Below are positions 40,361 through 49,107 of a stretch of 64,000 bases of DNA, piece by piece (the stretch's first letter is position 1; every line of letters starts with the position of its first letter). The stretch comes from Pseudobdellovibrionaceae bacterium (GTDB lineage Bacteria > Bdellovibrionota > Bdellovibrionia > Bdellovibrionales > Bdellovibrionaceae): the NCBI GenBank assembly GCA_947449255.1, contig CANFQX010000017.1, positions 1-64,000 on the forward strand. Direction: 5' to 3'. The position numbers and the translations under genes were made by a program. The notes under the pieces are model-generated. The model was not told the DNA's origin. It did not search any database and saw only the letters and a program-made list of their open reading frames with translations.

Positions 40361-41479
40361 ATGAACATGTTAATTTTCACAAAGTCAGATGCAATAGAAT
40401 TAAATAACCTCAAAAAACTCAGCGATGGGGCACTGATTGAAGGCTTTAAAAATCTGATTCTGCGTGAAAAGCGACTGGGCGATTTGATCTTGTTGAATTT
40501 GCAAGAAATGAATTCCAGAAGAATTTATGCGCAGCTTGGCTTTGGAAGCCTTTTTGAATTTTTAGTTAAATATTTTCATCTCAGTGAATCCTCGGCCTAT
40601 CAGCGCATTAGTGCCATGAAGTTGATTCAATCTATTCCCGAAGCTAGAGCGGCACTTGTGTCAGGGGAAACAAATCTCTCCACGATGGCCGCCACTCAGG
40701 GATTTATTCGAAAACTTGAATCAGAAAAAAAAGCAGTTTTAAGTTTTCAAGAGAAAAAAGACATTTTTGATGCCGTCAAAGGCAAAACCCAAAAAGAGGC
40801 GCAAGCGGCCTTTGTCACCCTAAATCCAACGGCAGCACTTCCTGCCAATAAAGAAAAACCTTTAACCGCATATCACACCTTGTTGCAAGTGACAGTCGAT
40901 CAAGAAACTTTGCAGCTATTGGCAGAAGTTAAAAGTCTTTTGAGTCACGAAATCCCTGATGGGGACTTAAGCAAAATATTGAAAAAAATATCGAAAGAGA
41001 GCCTAGAAATTTTAAAAAACAAAAAAGGCCGCAGTATAGAAACGAAAATTGAGAGTAGAGTTCCTCTCTGCATAGCCACAGATTGTAAAACTAAAACGAC
41101 TGACCAACAACGTTCTGAGAGCCCTGGTCCACATTTATCCAATGAATATACTTTAAGAAAAATAATTCAAAAAGATCGAGGGACTGATCCTCAAACAAAA
41201 CACCGATCCTCGAAGCACTGCGAAATCAAAAAAGCCTCTCGATATATTTCAATCGAGACAAGACGTCTTGTTTTTCAAAAAGCGCTAGGCCGCTGTGAAT
41301 TTATTGGCTCAGATGGAAAGCGCTGTGAAAGTTATTATCAGTTAGAAATTGATCACAAAGTCGCTTGGAGTCAGGGCGGTTCGCATGATGAAGCCAACTT
41401 GAGATGTCTTTGCAAAGTTCACAATACTTTCCGTACAAAAGAAACACACGGTTTTTGGTGGACAGATCGTTATCGCTGA
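40361..41479 (+). CDS. HNH endonuclease family protein, full-length copy
   Basis: CEFIGSDGKRCES...LEIDHKVAWSQGGSHDEANLRCLCKVHN; highly similar to 1-942. Confidence 0.85.
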   Translation: MNMLIFTKSDAIELNNLKKLSDGALIEGFKNLILREKRLGDLILLNLQEMNSRRIYAQLGFGSLFEFLVKYFHLSESSAYQRISAMKLIQSIPEARAALVSGETNLSTMAATQGFIRKLESEKKAVLSFQEKKDIFDAVKGKTQKEAQAAFVTLNPTAALPANKEKPLTAYHTLLQVTVDQETLQLLAEVKSLLSHEIPDGDLSKILKKISKESLEILKNKKGRSIETKIESRVPLCIATDCKTKTTDQQRSESPGPHLSNEYTLRKIIQKDRGTDPQTKHRSSKHCEIKKASRYISIETRRLVFQKALGRCEFIGSDGKRCESYYQLEIDHKVAWSQGGSHDEANLRCLCKVHNTFRTKETHGFWWTDRYR

Positions 41480-41650
41480 TTTTTTGGATTTTGCGCTGCT
41501 GGCAAAAAGATCGTTTCTGGAGATACTTCTGTTAGCCGTGGCAACATCAACAAGATTTTGAAAATGATCGCTATTGATTAGACTTCGCGCTGATCTGTCA
41601 ATATTCAGAGTTTGTCTGGGATTGGTCTGAGATTTTAATTCCTGGGATTT

Positions 41651-41690
41651 AAAAAAGCCTGTTGTTTTTTAATTAAAACAACAGGCTTAA
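41651..41690 (-). terminator. Rho-independent terminator of asnS
   Basis: AAGCCTGTTGTTTT...AAAACAACAGGCTT hairpin followed by T-run on the minus strand. Confidence 0.85.
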
Positions 41691-41723
41691 AAATTAAACC
41701 AGGACCAAAATTTTTAAATCAAA

Positions 41724-43115
41724 TTAGAACATGGCGTTTTTAGGTGTTCGTGGGAATGGGATCACATCACGAATATTGGTCATACCTGTAATGTACATCA
41801 TCATGCGCTCAAAGCCCAAGCCAAAGCCTGCATGAGGGAACGAACCATAGCGACGCAAATCTAAATAGAAAGAATAATCCTCTGGGTTGAGATTCACTTC
41901 TCGCATGCGAGCTTCAAGCAACTCAAAGTTGTCTTCCCGCTGAGAGCCCCCGATGATTTCGCCAATGCCTGGAGCTAGTAAATCCATGGCTCGCACTGTT
42001 TTTCCATCTTCGTTGAGCTTCATATAAAAAGCTTTGATGGCTTTTGGATAATCAGACACAAAGACGGGTTTTTTGAAATGATCTTCGGCCAAAAATCTTT
42101 CATGCTCAGATTGCAAATCAATTCCCCATTCAACAGGGTACTCAAATTTTTTGCCTGATTTTTTTAAAATCTCAATGGCCTCTGTGTAAGTCACGCGGCC
42201 AAATTCGCTGTTCAAGACATTGTTGAGTTTATCAAAAAGTCCTTTTTCAATGAATTGGTTAAAGAACTCCATCTCCTCTGGGCATTGCTCCATCACATAG
42301 CGAATGATGAATTTAATCATGTCTTCACCCAGCTCCATGTCAGCTCCCAGATCTGCAAAAGCAATCTCAGGTTCTATCATCCAAAATTCAGCGGCATGGC
42401 GAGAAGTGTTTGAGTTTTCTGCTCTAAAAGTGGGGCCAAAAGTATAAATATTCCGGAAGGCCGCACAGAAGGTCTCGCCATTGAGCTGTCCACTGACGGT
42501 CAGGTTGGTCTCTTTACCAAAAAAATCCAGTGAACTGTCCACTTTCCCATCCGCTTTGCGTGGAGGATTTTCTAATTTCAAAGTCGTGACTCGAAACATC
42601 TCTCCGGCACCTTCGGCATCAGAGCCTGTAATAATCGGAGTGTGAACATAGACAAAGCCCTGGTCTTGAAAAAACTTATGAATAGCATAAGCCAAAACAG
42701 AGCGAACTCTAAACACTGCAGAAAAAGTATTTGTGCGCGCGCGAAGATGAGCGATGTCGCGCAAAAATTCAAAGCTGTGACGCTTATTTTGCAGCGGATA
42801 CTCTAGATCTGCTTTTTGGTAAATTTCTATTTGTGAAGCCAAAACTTCAAAAGTTTGCCCAGCACCTTGAGACTTTACAAGCTTGCCAGTGACAAGGATT
42901 GAACTGGAGATCGAAAGCTTTGCCACCTCTTCAAAATTTGCAAGCTTGGTGTCAAAGACCACTTGGACACCTTTAAAAAAAGTTCCATCATTGAGCTCAA
43001 TAAAACCAAAGTTTTTTTGATCCCTAATTTTTCGAATCCATCCGGTCAGATGTATTTCTTTATCAAGATATTTTTCAGTCTCTCGAAAGAGAGATTTTAC
43101 AAGAGTGTTTTCCAT
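41724..43115 (-). CDS. asnS: Asparaginyl-tRNA synthetase
   Basis: Class II motifs: [58 protein letters not shown]; start [10 protein letters not shown]. Confidence 0.95.
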   Translation of the reverse strand: MENTLVKSLFRETEKYLDKEIHLTGWIRKIRDQKNFGFIELNDGTFFKGVQVVFDTKLANFEEVAKLSISSSILVTGKLVKSQGAGQTFEVLASQIEIYQKADLEYPLQNKRHSFEFLRDIAHLRARTNTFSAVFRVRSVLAYAIHKFFQDQGFVYVHTPIITGSDAEGAGEMFRVTTLKLENPPRKADGKVDSSLDFFGKETNLTVSGQLNGETFCAAFRNIYTFGPTFRAENSNTSRHAAEFWMIEPEIAFADLGADMELGEDMIKFIIRYVMEQCPEEMEFFNQFIEKGLFDKLNNVLNSEFGRVTYTEAIEILKKSGKKFEYPVEWGIDLQSEHERFLAEDHFKKPVFVSDYPKAIKAFYMKLNEDGKTVRAMDLLAPGIGEIIGGSQREDNFELLEARMREVNLNPEDYSFYLDLRRYGSFPHAGFGLGFERMMMYITGMTNIRDVIPFPRTPKNAMF

Positions 43116-43292
43116 AAATATCCTTTCCATTATGCAATTCCAAAAACGTTTTTTAGGGTATTGCATTCGCTCTGCTTTGACCAGTCTGTTAAAAGAAATG
43201 AAAGGCCTTAATGCATATGGTCGCAAACAAGGCTATTGATTAATGAACCCAAGAATGAGGTCATAAGGGCACAGCCCGAATGTGAGGATCCA

Positions 43293-44204
43293 ATGAACTT
43301 TAATAGTATGGCCCCTAAGTTGCCTTTATTTTGTGCATTTATCTTGTTTGCGTCCTGCACCACCGTATCTATTTCACAGCCGCCCTTAAAAGCTCCTGCC
43401 CACAGACCTGAGGTTCATGGACACCGTGGGGCTCGCTGGGTTCGCCCTGAAAACACCTTGCCTGCATTTGCATACGCTCTGGATGCTGGCGCTGATGTCT
43501 TAGAACTTGATTTGGGAGTCACAAAGGATAACATCCTTGTGATCTACCACGACCAATTCTTGAATCCGGATTTCTGCCAATACAAAAATGGCAGTGAAAT
43601 TAAATCAAAGCTCGCCATTCACAGTTTAACTTTAAAACAGATCAAGCAATTTGATTGTGGGACCAAACAAAATCCACGATTTAAAGAGCAAACCCCTGTG
43701 CCGGGGACAGAGATTCCCACCTTGGAAGAGTTTTTTAATCTGGTCGCAAAACATCCCCGCGGGGCCTTGGTAAGATTCAATATCGAAACCAAAAGTGAGG
43801 CTGAATTTCCAGAGCTTCAGCCAGAGCCTCAAAAATTTGCACGGCTTGCTATTGAATGTATTAAAAAGCATCTGGTTTTAAATCGCTCTATCTTGCAGTC
43901 CTTTGATTTTAGAACGCTGATCGAAGCAAAAAAAATAGAGCCAACACTTAAAACCTCAGCCCTGGTTGAATTTCGTCCCAAAGAAAGTTTGAAGGCCGTG
44001 GCTGAAAAAATTCATGCTGATATTATTTCCCCAGATCACGAGTGGCTGACGAAGCAAGATGTGTCTGAATTGCATGCGGCTGGAATTCAGGTGATCCCAT
44101 GGACCGCCAATACTGGGGAAGCTTGGAAAAAATTAGTTGAATTTCAGGTGGATGGAATTATCACTGACAATCCGCGGGCGTTGATTGAATACTTGGGACG
44201 GTAA
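43293..44204 (+). CDS. Glycerophosphodiester phosphodiesterase, lipoprotein
   Basis: Lipobox FASC; HGHRGARWVRPENTLPAF; ELDLGVTKDNILVIYHD. Confidence 0.9.
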   Translation: MNFNSMAPKLPLFCAFILFASCTTVSISQPPLKAPAHRPEVHGHRGARWVRPENTLPAFAYALDAGADVLELDLGVTKDNILVIYHDQFLNPDFCQYKNGSEIKSKLAIHSLTLKQIKQFDCGTKQNPRFKEQTPVPGTEIPTLEEFFNLVAKHPRGALVRFNIETKSEAEFPELQPEPQKFARLAIECIKKHLVLNRSILQSFDFRTLIEAKKIEPTLKTSALVEFRPKESLKAVAEKIHADIISPDHEWLTKQDVSELHAAGIQVIPWTANTGEAWKKLVEFQVDGIITDNPRALIEYLGR

Positions 44205-44205
44205 A

Positions 44206-44406
44206 TTAATTCTGAGGCTTCGTCTTTAGTGCAATTTTCAGGGTCATTGACGGCGCAATTAAACTTAGGTCGATATCAGATCCATGCTTATAATTGCCTT
44301 TTGCTCTGGATGCATAGACAAGGCCTTTCTCGATTGCGGGGTGTCCACGAAAGACATGCTGAATAGCCTCTCGATCTCTTAAACTTAAGCCAAAGAGTTC
44401 AGGCAT
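44206..44406 (-). pseudogene. MNT-type minimal nucleotidyltransferase, truncated
   Basis: YASRAKGNYKHGSDIDLSL matches the MNT motif but the ORF stops after 66 aa, 1 nt from the end of the GDPD gene. Confidence 0.65.
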
Positions 44407-44436
44407 TTTGTTTTTCTTTTATTTCAGTCATTTTTT

Positions 44437-44823
44437 TTAAAAAATCAAAAACTCTGGATAATATTCATCAAATATCTGAGCTAGTATAATTTTGGAAACA
44501 TTCTTATTGTAGGCATTGGATGTATTGTTTCTGCTTTTAACCATTTCCATCCAGACTTGCCCATTGACGATGAGACCCTTTTGAAAAGCTTCACGCGTAG
44601 CATCCTTAGATCCCGTGATGGAAGTGCTTCCCTGGTCTTGAAAATAATCCTTTAGAACATTCCAGGCGAGCTCGTGAGTGTATTCAAATGCTTGAATCAC
44701 TCCCTGATTCTCAAGTTCTGACAAAGCCCGCGTCTGATGCAACTGAAACGCTTCTTTCAGTTGGGAAAGCGCCAGGACATAATTTTCTAGCCGCTGTTGC
44801 CACCGAACATCTGAATCTTTCAT
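44437..44823 (-). CDS. HEPN-like nucleotidyltransferase substrate-binding protein (HI0074 family)
   Basis: RWQQRLENYVLALSQLKEA...FEYTHELAWNVLKDYFQDQG...SRNNTSNAYN; start at MKDSD with GGAGGG RBS. Confidence 0.75.
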   Translation of the reverse strand: MKDSDVRWQQRLENYVLALSQLKEAFQLHQTRALSELENQGVIQAFEYTHELAWNVLKDYFQDQGSTSITGSKDATREAFQKGLIVNGQVWMEMVKSRNNTSNAYNKNVSKIILAQIFDEYYPEFLIF

Positions 44824-44938
44824 TCGCCACCCTCCATCGATATTTGTAAAGTATAGCGACAAAATCGCAGGAGAGGTCAAAGGAAAATATTGAACGAGAA
44901 AGTAAAATAGATCCCCCTTTAAATTTTTAAGGTACGGA

Positions 44939-45416
44939 TTAAAATCCTAGCACCTCAAACCAAGGCCAGTCGGTTCGACCAAGGCCTTTGCCTATTTGAT
45001 TGTTCGTGTTGTCTCCCCAGCATTTTAATGCTCCGATTGTTGTGATTCCGCAAGAGTGAAAAGAACCTAGGGCAACTTGTGAATAACTCACACCCATATC
45101 AATTAGGTCATGGGGCTGAACTTTGCAACGAAGAGCCATTCCCAAGCTGACCATAATAATTACAACCCCAACAATAAAGCGAACCACTAAATAAAATGCT
45201 ACAAGTATGACTTGCCTGCGAGCCCCTACCAGCCTTCACCGCCGAATCATAGACAATATCCGCATCTTTCACATACATTCGAGACTGACTAAAATTATCC
45301 GCAACAATCACACTGCTAGAATTAGTTGAATGCAAATTAACCTGAATCAACTTTTCAGCCTCAGCCACCCCCCTGAGATCGGCTCGAAGGGCCTCTTTAG
45401 CGAGAGTTGGCAACAA
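44939..45416 (-). pseudogene. RCC1-repeat protein remnant, frameshifted
   Basis: Two frames encode HTCSILFSGSLYCWGCNYYGQLGNGSS and HSCGITTIGALKCWGDNTNNQIGKG, both RCC1-like repeats. Confidence 0.65.
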
Positions 45417-45442
45417 TCAACTTACAGGTTAACGAATTTGAA

Positions 45443-45473
45443 CCAGTATGTAGCAAAATATGTAACATACTGG
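45443..45473. promoter_or_regulatory. Inverted repeat IR1: CCAGTATGT-N13-ACATACTGG, probable AbiEi operator
   Basis: Direct reading; core identical to IR2 with the same 13-nt spacer. Confidence 0.75.
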
Positions 45474-45504
45474 ACTTAATAATAATATTACCTTGACTTA
45501 TCTT

Positions 45505-45555
45505 GGTATTCAATCCAGTATGTGACATAAACTGTAACATACTGGATTGAATACC
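45505..45555. promoter_or_regulatory. Inverted repeat IR2: perfect 19-bp arms GGTATTCAATCCAGTATGT-N13-ACATACTGGATTGAATACC, ends 2 bp before the AbiEi ATG
   Basis: Direct reading; arms are exact reverse complements. Confidence 0.85.
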
Positions 45556-45557
45556 AC

Positions 45558-46205
45558 ATGAGAGTTTCTTTAAAATTAAATTCTGATCTTTTCCCAGAAA
45601 TTGACTATCAGGCTCTTATGGCAGAGTTGCACCATCTATCCCATCCCCGGCGGAAACTAAAAGAACTTCAAAACAAGGGTCTTCTTATTCGATTGAAAAA
45701 AGGTTTTTATGTTTTATCTTCGGAGCTGATCGGTAAAGAATATTCTCCAGAAATCGTCGCCAATTTACTTTACGGCCCCTCTTATTTATCACTTGAATAT
45801 GCCCTATCGTACTATCACCTGATCCCAGAAAGGGTTGAGCATTTTACAAGTGTTACCACTCAAAAAAATAAAGTTTTTCCTACTCAATTGGGTCACTTTA
45901 TATATCAACATATTTCGCCGGCGCTATATCCTCTAGGTGTAACCTTGCAGAAAACTTCTGATGATCGAACCTTTCATATTGCATCAGTTGAAAAGACTTT
46001 AATGGATGTATTTACACTAAGATTTAACAATTCCACATTACCAAAAAAGGACGATGTCGAAATGGCCCTTAAAGAGGATCTTCGTATTGATCTTATTGAA
46101 CTGAAGAACCAATTGAGTAAGGAAAGTTTGCTTAAAATGAAAGACCACTACAAAAATCGCCGATGGAATAGGTTGGTTTTAGAATTCTTATTGGAGGATC
46201 TATGA
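45558..46205 (+). CDS. AbiEi-like type IV antitoxin / transcriptional regulator
   Basis: HPRRKLKELQNKGLLIRLKKGFYVLSS winged-helix; PSYLSLEYALSYYHLIPERVEHFTSVT. Confidence 0.85.
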   Translation: MRVSLKLNSDLFPEIDYQALMAELHHLSHPRRKLKELQNKGLLIRLKKGFYVLSSELIGKEYSPEIVANLLYGPSYLSLEYALSYYHLIPERVEHFTSVTTQKNKVFPTQLGHFIYQHISPALYPLGVTLQKTSDDRTFHIASVEKTLMDVFTLRFNNSTLPKKDDVEMALKEDLRIDLIELKNQLSKESLLKMKDHYKNRRWNRLVLEFLLEDL

Positions 46206-47068
46206 ATCAAGCCCTCAGAGAAATGTTATCCAAATATCAGATCAGTAATGCAGTCGAGGCCGAAAATGCATTAAAAGAAATTGTGCAAGAAATAGCTCTT
46301 TTAGGTCTACATCGGGCAAATTTTTTTGAAAAGGCTGCTTTCTATGGAGGCACAGCTTTGCGGATTTTATACTCTTTGCCGCGTTATTCAGAAGATTTGG
46401 ATTTTACCTTATTTAAATCTGATTCTAAATTTAAACTCACACCTTACTTCAATGCGATTGAAAGAGAGCTTAATGCCTATGGTTTTCAAGTTGAAATTGA
46501 AAGAGTCGATAAAAAAATACAGTCCGACGTTGAATCTGCCTTTATTAAGGCAAATACAAAAATTCATTTCTTAAAAATTGAATCGTTTAAAAGTCTGAGC
46601 ACAAAATTACATTCGGATTCCAAATTACAAATAAAATTCGAAGTCGACATTGAGCCAGTCACTGGCTTTGAATATGAAGCTCGGTACTTGTTGACGCCCA
46701 CAAGTTTTCCCGTCATCAGTCTAAAAAAACCTGATCTATTCGCAGGTAAAGTGCACGCCTTGCTTTTTAGAAAATGGAAAAATAGAGTTAAAGGACGAGA
46801 TTTCTATGACTATGTTTGGTATCTTAAAAAGAACATTCCTGTAAGACTTAACTACCTAAGAGATAAAGCCTTACAAAGTGGACATTGCACAAGCGAGGAC
46901 CTGGAATCTTGTGAACAACTTAAAGAGAAACTCATGGAACGCTTTAAAACAGTTGATTTTGATGCAGCAAAAAAAGATATTCTGCCATTTATTAAAAATC
47001 CTGACGAGATTTCATTATGGAGTAAAGATTTCTTTTCGCAAATTACAGAAAAAATTCAGATCTCATGA
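46202..47068 (+). CDS. AbiEii-like nucleotidyltransferase toxin
   Basis: FYGGTALRILYSLPRYSEDLDFTLF; FEVDIEP; DLFAGKVHALLFRKWKNRVKGRDFYDYVWYL; 4-bp ATGA overlap with AbiEi. Confidence 0.88.
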   Translation: MNQALREMLSKYQISNAVEAENALKEIVQEIALLGLHRANFFEKAAFYGGTALRILYSLPRYSEDLDFTLFKSDSKFKLTPYFNAIERELNAYGFQVEIERVDKKIQSDVESAFIKANTKIHFLKIESFKSLSTKLHSDSKLQIKFEVDIEPVTGFEYEARYLLTPTSFPVISLKKPDLFAGKVHALLFRKWKNRVKGRDFYDYVWYLKKNIPVRLNYLRDKALQSGHCTSEDLESCEQLKEKLMERFKTVDFDAAKKDILPFIKNPDEISLWSKDFFSQITEKIQIS

Positions 47069-47141
47069 ATCCGCATCTTTCCATGCAAGAATTTTAGGGT
47101 CTGCTCGCCACTACACGATTTAAAATATTCTCATTTGCTTT

Positions 47142-47166
47142 ACCAAAAACCTTTGTAGTTTTTGGT
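47142..47166 (+). terminator. Rho-independent terminator after the AbiE operon
   Basis: ACCAAAAAC-CTTTGTA-GTTTTTGGT followed by TTTTT. Confidence 0.75.
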
Positions 47167-47175
47167 TTTTTAATT

Positions 47176-47741
47176 TTAACTATAATTTAAGATTCTCAAG
47201 GATAAGAGAGGCTGACTTGAAAAATCTATCGCCTCTGAAAAATGCACAGCAATCTCGATGACAGCGCCTAGGCCATAGACTCCGCTCGGTGAGGTGCTGG
47301 TGATGGAATCCACCTGTGCGCTATCGCCCAGTGAATTCTTGTGAGTGGCCATCAAGTTGATGACTCCATATTGGGAACTAGAAAAAGCCAAATTAAAATC
47401 CAAACACCCGAGACACAAAGGGCTGTCCCACCAGCCGCACCACTGACTGTGATGTTTTGATTCTCTTCGGAACAAGTTCCACTCAAAGGAAAACTTGCAA
47501 GATTATTGGAATTGATGAAAGTCTTTTCACCCGGTGAAATTGCAGACTTATTTCTAAGCTTGGCGTCTTTGGATTGCAGCACTATAGTTTGTAGCGCTGT
47601 GGGAGTGCTCGGAAATTGAATCTTCAGCGAGGCCTTTTGCGAATTTGGCCGCGTGCAAGAAATTGTTGAAATGAGAATGGCCGCTTTTACCGGCCACTTA
47701 AAAAATCGTCCATCTATAGGACAACTTATCGGCTGAAACAA
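47176..47741 (-). pseudogene. N-terminal remnant of a large lipoprotein with Ig-like domain, frameshifted and truncated
   Basis: Lipobox-like ISTISC; second frame SPSGVYGLGAVIEIAVHFSEAIDFSSQPLLSLRI, a bacterial surface-protein motif cut mid-domain. Confidence 0.6.
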
Positions 47742-47792
47742 AAAAATATTTATGCAGTTTACCTGAATATTAAAATATTATTTATTTCAAAA

Positions 47793-47939
47793 ATGACCCA
47801 AAATGAATCGCTTGAAATTGATCATAGGTTGGCTTGGAGTCAGGGCGGTTCGCATGATGAAGCTAACTTGAGATGTCTTTGCAGAGCTCACAATACTTTC
47901 CGTACAAAAGAAACCCACGGTTTACTGACCAATTCTTAA
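47793..47939 (+). pseudogene. HNH-endonuclease C-terminal fragment, 48-codon ORF
   Basis: MTQNESLEIDHRLAWSQGGSHDEANLRCLCRAHNTFRTKETHGLLTNS*; about 110 bp nearly identical to the HNH copies. Confidence 0.8.
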
Positions 47940-48083
47940 TCACCTTGCCCAACCCCGCTTAAACCCAGAAAAGCCTGCCAGAGTGACAAAAAGGGTCCAA
48001 CTTTTAACATTTTTCTAAATGAAACAACAAGATCACTCGATCAAACTAAAGCATGGTAAATTGCCCCCTGAAGAGGAGCCTCT

Positions 48084-49037
48084 ATGCGATTCCCGTTTTT
48101 TGTCCTCATACCTTTTATATCCTTACTGAGCTTGGGCTGTGGGCCTCAGCAGTTTCCTATTGCTAAAATGCAGGCCAACAACTCATCCTTAACCCCTGCC
48201 GAGACTCTGCAAACTTCTTCACCGCAAACTTCAACTCTTGCCACTCCAACAACAGAAATTCAAAATGCACCACCAGATTTAGTTCCCCCTGAACCTTCCG
48301 TTGAAGCCCCCAAAATAACTTTAGAAAAAATCGACTCGGCACCCGTTCCACAAACCCCAAGCCCCGCTCCTAAAGAAAAAACAAGCCCGTTTCTGCCCGT
48401 GGCTGAACAAAAGACCTCGGCCTTCCAAATCACCGAAAAGGGCTTCACAAAACCAACAATCTATTTCCACGCAGTCATTGATGAAGATCATATCCCCTGT
48501 GGTAAAAATTCAGAACTCACAAACAGCTCTGGCAAATCCATGATTTCCGTCTGTCGCGCCACGGAAGCAACCTGTCGGATGGAGGGCTCTTGCACCATCG
48601 TCCAAAACGGCAAAAAACGCAGCTTCAATATTTCCAATAAAAGCTCTGGTCGCTATCGTTATTTTGAGACCACAACCGACTCCTGTCGCTTTGGTTACGG
48701 TGTTGAAAGCACCTGTTTAGATCCCTACTACTCAGTCGCGGCTGATCCAAGCCTCTATAGTCCTGGCGACGTCATTTATATTCCCTCAGTGACTGGGCTA
48801 GAGCTCCCAGATAAATCCAAGCATGCAGGATATTTCATCGTCCGAGATCGCGGCAATAAAGTTCACGGCAAAGGCCGTTTTGATTTTTACTCTGGCTTTT
48901 TAGATTGGAAGGATCGACTCAATCCTTTTAATAAAATTGGCTTTGCAAACATCTCCACCCATGTCCCCTATTATATCATTCGGGGCGAGCTTGCAAAAAA
49001 GGTGCTGATGGGAAGGTCTTTCCCAAGAATACCGTGA
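48084..49037 (+). CDS. Lipoprotein with 3D (double-psi beta-barrel) domain
   Basis: Lipobox LLSLGC; Pro/Thr-rich linker; ADPSLYSPGDVIYIP...HAGYFIVRDRGNKVHGKGRFDFYSG. Confidence 0.7.
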   Translation: MRFPFFVLIPFISLLSLGCGPQQFPIAKMQANNSSLTPAETLQTSSPQTSTLATPTTEIQNAPPDLVPPEPSVEAPKITLEKIDSAPVPQTPSPAPKEKTSPFLPVAEQKTSAFQITEKGFTKPTIYFHAVIDEDHIPCGKNSELTNSSGKSMISVCRATEATCRMEGSCTIVQNGKKRSFNISNKSSGRYRYFETTTDSCRFGYGVESTCLDPYYSVAADPSLYSPGDVIYIPSVTGLELPDKSKHAGYFIVRDRGNKVHGKGRFDFYSGFLDWKDRLNPFNKIGFANISTHVPYYIIRGELAKKVLMGRSFPRIP

Positions 49038-49107
49038 AGCAGCAAGATGAAGCACCACGAAAGACAACAAAGAATTTATCGTTATTGAATCAGAGAACCT
49101 TGGCTAA

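Noticed and set aside
41490-41580. Open frame AAGKKIVSGDTSVSRGNINKILKMIAID* after the HNH gene
   Set aside because: Looks codon-like but no recognisable family; could be a remnant or chance
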